NCBI GenBank assembly: GCA_963691705.1
Contig: OY829537.1
Span: forward strand, 42,473,514-42,537,513
Source of the DNA: Viola odorata
Lineage: Eukaryota; Streptophyta; Magnoliopsida; Malpighiales; Violaceae
Length of the DNA stretch: 64,000 nt
Reading direction: 5' to 3'
In this document: piece after piece, positions 56,791 to 64,000 of the stretch
How positions within the stretch are numbered: position 1 is the first letter of the stretch
Layout of the letters: each line of letters starts with the position of its first letter
Made by a program: the position numbers and the translations under genes
The notes under the pieces: model-generated
What the model was told of the DNA's origin: nothing
Database searches by the model: none
What the model saw: the letters and a program-made list of their open reading frames with translations, nothing else

Positions 56791-56831
56791 GGTAGGGTTG
56801 GGTGGAAGTGGATATGTGGCTATTTTCGGGG
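56791..56831 (-). pseudogene. gag fragment, right flank of the young element
   Basis: Begins with the right copy of GGTAG and continues the gag of 47177-47352 for 41 bp (compare 63788-63828) to TTTTCGGGG, where an LTR-like block begins. Confidence 0.75.
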
Positions 56832-57539
56832 TGATGTGTTCACGGACCCCTTTGAAATCCACAAACTCACGAGCGTGTGTACATAAAGTCGAGACGCGTC
56901 TAACCCTAGCAAGGCATGAGCACACCTTATCGGACGCCGAAAGACACGCGCGTAGGCCGCACAAACACTACGTGAAGTGTCGAGCCAACCATGAAGATTG
57001 CAACTGGCAGCATACCGCCAGGAATTGGATACTTTAGGGCAATTTGGAACGCATGCCGCTAGCCCCTTAGCAGCATACCGCTAGCCACCGAGAGGGATGT
57101 TTTTGTAACATTTTTTGTAGGGTTTTTGAAGGGCAAACTTATCATAAATGCCCATTTCTTATAACCTAGTATAAATAGGTAGCTTCATGTACATTTACAT
57201 TCAGCTTCAGATTATGAATATAGATTAGAGTTGAGTTTTCTCCTTCATTATTCATTTATCCTTGGTTCACACTCTTTGAGAGAGATATGTCGAGTCGAGA
57301 ATACTCCTCCCTATCTCTCCGTGGGAGATCGATCCTTGGTGCTCGCCTTGGTCTTAGGATTGCCATGGCTTGAGCCAAGTAAAAAGAACAAGAATCCTAC
57401 TTATCTTTAAATTTCGTTGCATCCGTCTCCATCATGTAAGTTTCCTCCATATTTCCTCTTGTGTTTCTTATTATTTTCGTGCCTCAAACTCTAGAGCTAG
57501 ATCCTCCATCGGTTGCATATCATTCGATCCTCACGCTCG
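56832..57539 (+). repeat. LTR-like block with TATA box, third family
   Basis: Begins TGATGTGTTCACGGACCCC, exactly as at 63829 and at the same gag position. TATAAATA at 57170-57177. Several GCATACCGCTAGCC copies lie near 57010-57095. The right end is not a clean CA; it passes into gene-like sequence near 57540. Probably an LTR plus some leader. Confidence 0.6.
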
Positions 57540-58281
57540 AGCTTCACACTGATTCTTCATTTGATCATAAGGTATTGGTGTAGGTGAAATTTGGGAACTT
57601 GCAACTTGTCGTGCAGTTTCCAGCACCTAGAAGAAACAGAAACCCATGTATAATTTCAAAGAAATAAGACCAATAAGGAACACAACTGTTAAATAAAATA
57701 CACACAACAAGGTCTAATAGTACAAAGGCTGGTAACTATGGGGTAAGCTAGGTGGACACACTGCCATTTCTCCTATAGGATCCATCCTTTTACCATATCC
57801 TCCTATTTGGTCTGTAGTAGGTACTAACACCATTCGATGGCAAATGGAGACCTAATAATACACCTTCCATGAACAAAATGACAAGTCTGTGCAACTTTCC
57901 TTGGAGTGGTAGAACAAAATGGATAAATAAGAAAAATCATCGCCACTACACTTGGCTAGATTGTTTACATCCTCAAGTGGCATAAGCATATGCTGCTTTT
58001 AGGCTCTTACCGATTCCAAAAGTTCATTGACGCTTAGAATGTCAAGTGGATTTACAGACACAGATGTCTTGCGATCTGACTGACTCCCATTAAGGTCAGT
58101 GAAGGTCTCATCATCTGTCGATGCGGCTGCAGGCATAATCTGCTGATGCGGCTGGAAACTCCAATTGGGCAAGTAGAGAGCATAGCCGTGGTGTCTCCAT
58201 AAACAAGGGAGCTCCCAATGGATATACATCATCAGGAGAAAATTCCTGTACAAGTTGCTTCTTTATGCTTGACAATTCATC
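57540..58281 (-). pseudogene. two exons of an EFR3/SEMI-ROLLED LEAF2-like ARM-repeat gene, broken
   Basis: Exon at 58011-58281 begins after CTTCTCTAG and ends in GAATCG before GTAAGAG; the intron is 57627-58010; the next exon, 57540-57626, begins after TTTCTTCTAG. They meet in phase (ELLES / VLETARQVAS). Wording such as DDVYPLGAPLFMETP, SVNPLDILSVNELLES and TPIPYDQMKNQCEA is what I recall near the C terminus of plant EFR3-like proteins, which help anchor PI4-kinase at the plasma membrane. A frame change lies near 58160 inside the first exon, and the second is cut at 57540 by the LTR-like block. The intron is kept, so the fragment came by DNA and not as cDNA. The assignment is from memory of the family. 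Confidence 0.6.
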
Positions 58282-58632
58282 CTAGAGAAGGGGGGGAAAT
58301 TATAAATGTCTTGCTAAAAAAGAAGACCTCCTCACGTCTGTGAAACCTTTTGAAAGAGGACATAATTCCCTCAAGTGCAGTCTTCACTAAGAAAACTAAA
58401 AAACTAAACATGAATATCTACCTAGTCATTGCTTTCCTGATTTTCCACCTAACTGTGAACATAATATAATGATTCTAAACTATTGAACAAATCAGTACAA
58501 AACAATAACCTCTGTATTTTTTACTAGCCCCATGCACCCGACACCAGAATGAATTACTCAATATAAGAGTCTTATAAACTTCCATGCTACCATCTAAGCA
58601 TACACTCCCATTTCCTTTTCCTCAAAATCACT
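58282..58632 (-). other. upstream intron remnant of the EFR3-like gene
   Basis: T-rich in sense with an acceptor at 58282-58285. No coding signal. It ends near 58632 at a junction with gag over a short shared CAAGTAA. Confidence 0.5.
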
Positions 58633-59087
58633 ATGCATTTACTTGGCATTCTATCTTGAGGGCAAGATGGAACATGTCCTCCAATGTGTCATAAGCGTGA
58701 AAATCCAGTTGGTAGGAGATCTCCTTGTATGGTCATCCCAAGAATTAAGCCATTGTGGCCTCATCACCCTCGTGCACATCCGCGCGCATCACACTGCGCG
58801 ACCCTTGTGTCAATCTTTGGAGGCGTTGCTGGAGGTCACGGAGGTAGTAGGAAGGCACAAACCTGCGCCTCATATTTCAACTCATCTCAAGTCTCCACCG
58901 AAGGCAGCCTCTCTAGTCTCCTATTGACCACAAGTCTATCCCACCAATGTATTGTCATTCCCGTGAATTCTACAATGGCTCGGCGCACCTTCTTTATGTC
59001 TGAGTAGTTATAGCACCCAAAGACATGCTCTACTTTGCTTTCCCAATCAAAGTAAGTGTCGGGGTCATCCTTGCCTTCAAAGGTAGG
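58633..59087 (-). pseudogene. gag capsid region, split by the pol-bearing element
   Basis: Capsid core wording FEGKDDPDTYFDWESKVEHVF, TIHWWDRLV and, in broken frames, the helical part. A 33-bp deletion near 58790 relative to 5960-6010. It ends at GTAGG (59083-59087), the left target duplication; the gag continues at 63285. Confidence 0.8.
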
Positions 59088-59122
59088 TGATGCGAACCCA
59101 TGCATCGACATACCTTTACCAC

Positions 59123-59748
59123 TTTTTGGCAGTTTGATAGAGAGGCAAATCATGAAGGGAGGAGCAACCACTACAAGTTAGTGAAAGATGGCAAAAAATT
59201 CACCTTAGCGCCTTTGACACCAGCCGAAGTATTTGAGGACCATCAATGGCTAGCTAAGTCATATGCTGAATACGAGGTTACCAAAAGAATTGAGAGAGAA
59301 AAAGAACGATTGATTGTCGAAAAGAAAGAGAGCGGAACTCAATATGTGAGCTTTCAACAATCGCATGAAAAGAGTATGCATGTAGTGGGTGAGTGCGTGA
59401 GAGAAAAACATTCGCATTAAAAGAGTAAGCATGCAGAGAGCAGGTGTAAACATTTGCACGAAAATAGTAAGTGTGCTGAGAGTGGCATTAAGAGATCAAA
59501 AGGAGAGGCAAATAAAAAGAAATTGAGTTTATATGCCAAGGGGAGCGAAGTTAGGAAAGCTCTTATTTTACAAAAACATTATTTTGCTGAAAACCACCCT
59601 CTACTTTTACTGCATTTTCGTCAAGAATTCATGTTTAAATGCCTCTAACCCTAACCCTTTCAATTCTGCTCCCATTAGTATCTCATCTCTTTTGCAGGAA
59701 TTCAAGGATGTTCTACTCGAGGAGATGCCTCCCGGACTGCCTCCAATC
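59123..59748 (+). pseudogene. protease C-terminal end and protease-RT linker
   Basis: Starts WQFDREANHEGRSNHYKLV, the last part of the protease, without its active site. The Lys/Glu/His-rich linker has stops at 59418 and 59646. The frame changes between about 59540 and 59630 to that of the RT, with SSLLQEFKDVLLEEMPPGL just before TGA 59749-59751. Confidence 0.75.
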
Positions 59749-62317
59749 TGAGGCATCGAACACCAAATCGATTTTCTACTCGGATCCACAATTCCCCACC
59801 GACCAGCGTATATGTGTAATCTGGAGGAAATGAAAGAGTTGCAGCGGCAAGTGGACGAGTTTCTTAGCCGTGGATACGTGAGGGAAAGTCTGTCCCCATG
59901 CAACGTTCCCATAATCCTAGTGCGAAAGAAAGATGGGACTTGGCGTATGTGCGTTGATTGTCGAGCAGTCAACAAAATTATTGCAAAGTATCGTCACCCT
60001 ATACCTCATTTAGATGACATGTTAGATGAATTAAGTGGTAGCATGATATTTTCTAAGATTGATTTGATGAGTGGTTACCACCAAATTCGTATGAAAGAAG
60101 GTGACGAATGGAAAACAACCTTTAAAACCAAATACGACTTGTATGAATGGATGGTTATGCCATTCGGCTTAACTAGTGCTCCTAGAACTTTCATGAGGTT
60201 AATAAATCATGTTCTTAGGCACTTTATTGGCAGATTTATTGTAGTATATTTTGACGATATCTTGATCTATAGAAAATCACTTGATGAGCATGTTTCACAT
60301 CTTAGAGAAGTATTTCTAACACTTCGTGAACAACAATTGTATGCTAAGCCTAGTAAGTGTTCTTTTGCAATGGAACAAGTCAGTTTTCTTGGCTTTATTG
60401 TGAGTGTAGATGGCGTGAAAGTTGACGAGGAGAAGATCCAAGCAATCAAGGAGTGGCCGACTCCAAAGAACGCGAGTGACGTGAGCTCATTCCATGGCTT
60501 GGCGAGCTTTTATCGGCGCTTCATCAAATATTTTAGTACTATTATCGTGCCTTTAAATGAACTGACCAAAAAGAATGTTGTTTTTAGGTGGGAGCAGTAG
60601 CAAGAGGAGGCGTTCACACTCAAGGAGCTCTTGTGTTCGGCGTCGGTGTTAGCTCTCCCGGATTTCAGCAAGGCATTTGAGATCGAGTGCGACGACAGTG
60701 GAATAGGGATTGGAGTTGTTCTTATACAGGAGAAGCGTCCCATCGCCTATTTCACCAAGAAGCTCAAGGACGCGCAGCTGAGATATCCGACCTATGACAA
60801 GAAATTGTATGCCTTTGTCCGTGCACTCGAGACGTGGCAGCATTACCTCATGCCGCGTGAGTTCATCGTCCATACAGACCATTTAAGCTTGAAGTACCTC
60901 AAGGGACAAGGCAAGCTCGATCGACACCATGCCACATGGATGGAGTTCATTGAAGCCTTTCCCTACCACATTCATTACAAGCAAGGTAAAGAAAATGTAG
61001 TCGCCGATTCCCTATCGCGAAGGTATGCGCTAATTACTTCTCTTAATGCCAAGTTACTTGGATTTTCGCATATAATTGAACTATACCCTCTCAATGCTGA
61101 TTTTGGTGATATCTACAAACAAGGTGTGTCTATTGCTGGTTCTAAATTTTATAAGCATGAGGTATATTTATTCAAGCATAAACGATTGTGTATTCCCCAT
61201 TGCTCATTATGTGAATTGCTTGTGCATGAGTCACATAGTGGCGGTTTGATGGGCCACTTTGGCGTCACTAAGACTTTAGATGTATTACATTATCATTTTT
61301 ATTGGCCTCATATGAAGCGCAATGTAGTACGCATTGTCGCTCGATGTTTAATTTGTCGTAGAGTCAAATCTAAGTCAGCTAATCATGGCGAGTTTATTCC
61401 ATTACCTGCGCCTTCCCATCCTTAGACCGACCTGCCTATGGATTTTATTGTAGGGCTGCCTAAGTCCAAAAATGGGAAGGATAGTGTCTTTGTTGTAGTA
61501 GACCGATTCTCTAAGATGTCACATTTTATTCCATGTTCAGCTACTTATAATGCTACTCAAATTGATGATTTATTTTTTCGTGAAGTAGTTCATTTGCATG
61601 GAATTCCCTTGTCTATTGTGAGTGATAGAGATACTAAGTTCCTCAACCACTTTTGGCGTGTCTTATGGAAGAAACTTGGTACGAAATTACTCTATTCTAC
61701 TTCTTATCACCCACAGACAGATGGACAAACAGAGGTAGTAAATCGTACACTTGGTTCCCTATTGTGCACATTGGTTCGTAAGCATGTGTCTACTTGGGTT
61801 GATCATTTAGCCTTTATTGAGTTTGCTTACAACCGCGCTGTCCATTCCACTACTCATTACTCACCTTTTGAACTTGTTTATGGTTTTAATCCTAGGACTG
61901 TTTTGGATTTAGCTCATTTACCTTTGAGTGATGTTGTAAGTCTAGATGGTGCACAGAAGGCTGAATTCATGAAACAATTATATGCCAAGGAAAAACAGAA
62001 CATTGAGCTCATGAATGAAAATGTGGCGCTTAAATGGAATGAAGGAAGGAAGCTAGTTGCCTTCAATGTAGGCGATTGGGTGTGGCTGCACATGCGAAAG
62101 GAACATTTTCCAGCCCAACATCGTGGTAAGATATCCCCAAGAGGAGATGGGCGGTTTCAGATTGTTGAGAAGATCAATAATAATGCTTACAAACTTGCGT
62201 TACCTAGTGAGTATGGTACCATTAGCTCTACTTTCAACATTTCTGACTTGTCTTTGTTTGATGTAGGAGACGACTATGACGTTGATGATGGAGTTGTCTT
62301 GGATGGGGGGGCGGGAA
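59749..62317 (+). pseudogene. pol: reverse transcriptase, RNase H, integrase, with three in-frame stops
   Basis: All in one frame, with stops at 59749 (TGA), 60598 (TAG) and 61423 (TAG) and no shift between them. [41 protein letters not shown] near 60250. RNase [17 protein letters not shown] and [10 protein letters not shown]. Integrase: [10 protein letters not shown] to [10 protein letters not shown]; core MDFIVGLPKS, VSDRDTKFL, QTEVVNRTL; C-terminal module SPRGDGRFQIVEKINNNAYKL. The upstream ATG at 59812 is internal. It ends GGAGMM over the polypurine tract (about 62301-62317), with a stop just inside the LTR. Confidence 0.88.
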
Positions 62318-63284
62318 TGATGTGAACCCACGCATCGACATATCTTTACCACCTTCTAGCCCAATGACACATGCGAGAGCTAGAAAGCTTCAAGACAAGT
62401 TGTCATCCCTCATTCACAAGGAGCTGGAGTGCGACATGACAGTTGAAGAGGCTACGCTTCGAGAGAAGGTCCCACGCGTGGTCAACCTACTCACCATCAC
62501 GATGTACGACGGTCATTCTGCTGGGCAGCAGATCGACGCATAGATGGAACGTCCTTCTCCATCAATTGAGTTCGACATGAGCAGTATGAGCCCAAGTTTC
62601 AGCGAAAAAGCCCGAGGCATTTGGAAGATAGGCCAAACCCTAATCCGGAGTGCGGAGGTGCGCGTAAACCCTAATTCGGGTGCGCGGCGACCAAGTCCTT
62701 ACGGCGCGAGGACTCCTTGTCCGACGTGCGCTAGGACTCCTTCTCTGAAGGCACGTCCCTTGTCTGAATTAAGACACGCACTTCAGTTTATTGACTTTTA
62801 ATTAATTATTTAATTAGATTATTTAATTAATTAGTTAATTAAGTTATTTCCTTTAATTAGAACTTCTATTTTGTGATCCGACTAGGGTTGCTTGTGAAAC
62901 GCTACATAAGGAGTGGTTTGGCCTCCTTTTTTAGGCGGCTGTTATTTTGATAAATCAAGACTTTGTTCTTTGCAAATCTCTGCCCATTGTTTATGTGTTG
63001 AACCTTGTTCCTTCTCAAGTCCGCAACACTCGAGTCGTCGCAAGTAAATCTGAAATTGCAGTCCATTGTTTCGTTTGTCTTAGGTTGATTCTCACTTAGT
63101 CGAGTCTAGGTCTAAGAATTTGATACAAGATCCTTGACTTGAAATCGCTTAGGGCTCTTAGTATTCAGTTGGCTAAGGGAGCTAAGTTCGCACTCGTCGA
63201 GTTATTTAATTCTGCGTCGAATTCCATCCTTGAACAACTATCAGAATTATATGTTACACATCCTACGCAACTAGGATCGTATCA
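62318..63284 (+). repeat. 3' LTR (967 bp) of the pol-bearing element
   Basis: TGATGTGAACCCACGC to GGATCGTATCA. The frame 62322-62543 encodes the tail THARARKLQDKLSSLIHKEL, now in a different frame from pol. TTAATTA-rich run at about 62795-62850. Followed by GTAGG. Confidence 0.88.
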
Positions 63285-63828
63285 GTAGGCATAGACAATT
63301 TGATGCTAGAGAGGTTGCTATCCACTCTCTCCTCTTGCTGCCGACGGCCTCTTTGCTCATAGTGTTCATCATAGTCAAAGCGCCTAGCACCGCGAGCATG
63401 TTCAGAGTGTGGAGGATGGGAAGATGGCTGTCTAGGTCTCTCTTGGATTGCTAAAGGCACTTGCTACCAAGGGGGAGGGATATAGGAGTTGGCTTGGTGT
63501 AGGGGTATGTCAAGGTGTGCAGTTGATGTGTGTGTGGGCTGGATCGGTTGTCTAGGCTTTAGGTGTGGGCCGTGGCTTTGGAAAGGGGGGTAAGAACGGC
63601 TACGATCTTGAACATGGGTCAAGGGTTGGCTTTGTCGTGGGGGTAAATCAAAATGCTCATCATCCTTACTATGGTAGCTTTGTGCCCTTACACCTTCGAC
63701 ATTGTCATATTGGGGTGGTTCATCATACAGATTTATATTGCAAGGGTCATTTGGATGGGTTCTTTGGTGGTAATGTGTGGCTGTTTGGGTAGGGTTGGGT
63801 AGAAGTGGATATGTGGCTGTTTTCGGGG
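63285..63828 (-). pseudogene. gag N-terminal part, continuation of 58633-59087
   Basis: In sense from 63828: TPKTATYP, then THYHQRTHPNDPC, the acidic and Arg-rich linker, and SNLSSIKLSMPTFEG at the insertion point. It keeps the uninserted forms of two target sites: CCGTG at 63570-63574 and GGTAG near 63793-63800. The first gag codons are lost to the LTR-like block at 63829. Confidence 0.8.
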
Positions 63829-64000
63829 TGATGTGTTCACGGACCCCTTTGAAATCCACGAGCTCACGAGCGTGTGTACATAAAGTCGAGACGCGTCTAA
63901 CCCTAGCAAGGCATGAGGACACCTAGGGCATACCGCCAGGAATTGGATACTTTAGGGCGATTTGGAACGAAGCTAGCGGCATACCGCTAGCCCCTTAGTG
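63829..64000 (+). repeat. start of the third-family LTR-like block, runs off right edge
   Basis: Same start and same gag junction as 56832. A GCTAGCGG-CATA-CCGCTAGC hairpin is at 63972-63991. Confidence 0.7.

Larger units (their letters stand above)
59088..63284 (+). mobile_element. pol-bearing Ty3/gypsy element, 5'-deleted, target duplication GTAGG
   Basis: Only 35 bp of the 5' LTR remain (59088-59122, TGATGCGAACCCATGC), fused to the protease end. RT, RNase H and integrase follow, then a polypurine tract and the 3' LTR 62318-63284. GTAGG is present at 59083-59087 and 63285-63289, and the interrupted gag reads on across it. It is inserted opposite to the gag. The same family gave the LTR at 6314 and the inverted gag-protease at 10978. 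Confidence 0.85.

Noticed and set aside
1..64000. CRISPR, phage, operon or bacterial mobile systems; tRNA genes
   Set aside because: No spacer-repeat pattern, no ribosome-binding sites or operon layout, and I found no cloverleaf sequence; everything fits plant retroelements.

Overview
This is plant nuclear DNA made almost entirely of Ty3/gypsy-type LTR retrotransposons inserted into one another and then rearranged. The evidence for a plant is gag proteins with CCHC knuckles, a protease/RT/RNase H/integrase order with a GPF-like integrase tail, LTRs ending TG...CA with TATAAATA boxes, 5-bp target duplications, GT-AG intron borders, and one fragment of a plant-type EFR3/ARM-repeat gene with its intron. 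I see no RNA gene, CRISPR array or intact cellular gene. No pol copy is intact; the only long undamaged frames belong to a tandem array.

Centre (13897-44088): eight LTRs of 696 bp alternate with seven 3.5-kb internal domains (period 4213-4214 bp). One 5-bp duplication, CTTAC, flanks the whole 30-kb block (13892-13896 and 44089-44093). Each internal domain carries, on the minus strand, one 550-571-residue Pro/Tyr/His-rich frame with no recognisable gag or pol domain. The six inner LTRs are mosaics of the two outer ones, as expected if one insertion grew by unequal exchange between its own LTRs. The array lies antisense in the leader of a related plus-strand gag-protease element (LTR 12608-13326, gag-protease 45118-47176).

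Left (1-13326): a minus-strand element with a 1.16-kb LTR enters from the left edge; then gag-protease elements without pol, LTRs of a pol-bearing family, a 3-kb internally deleted element (7906-10901, target duplication CTGTG/CCGTG), and inverted pieces of gag.

Right (47177-64000): a young 9.4-kb element (47353-56790, GGTAG duplication, near-identical LTRs) is itself interrupted by a solo LTR (50873-52191, CTCAC). It is followed by an LTR-like block joined to EFR3-like exons (57540-58281), then a pol-bearing element (59088-63284, GTAGG) inserted in a gag gene that continues to the right edge. Uninserted target sequences at 63570-63574 and about 63793-63800 confirm two of the insertions. Several junctions occur twice, so part of the window is duplicated.

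All elements share a similar unusual primer-binding site (TGGTAGCGGAGC or close), and five of them carry a conserved 27-28-nt leader motif 45-63 nt before the gag start.
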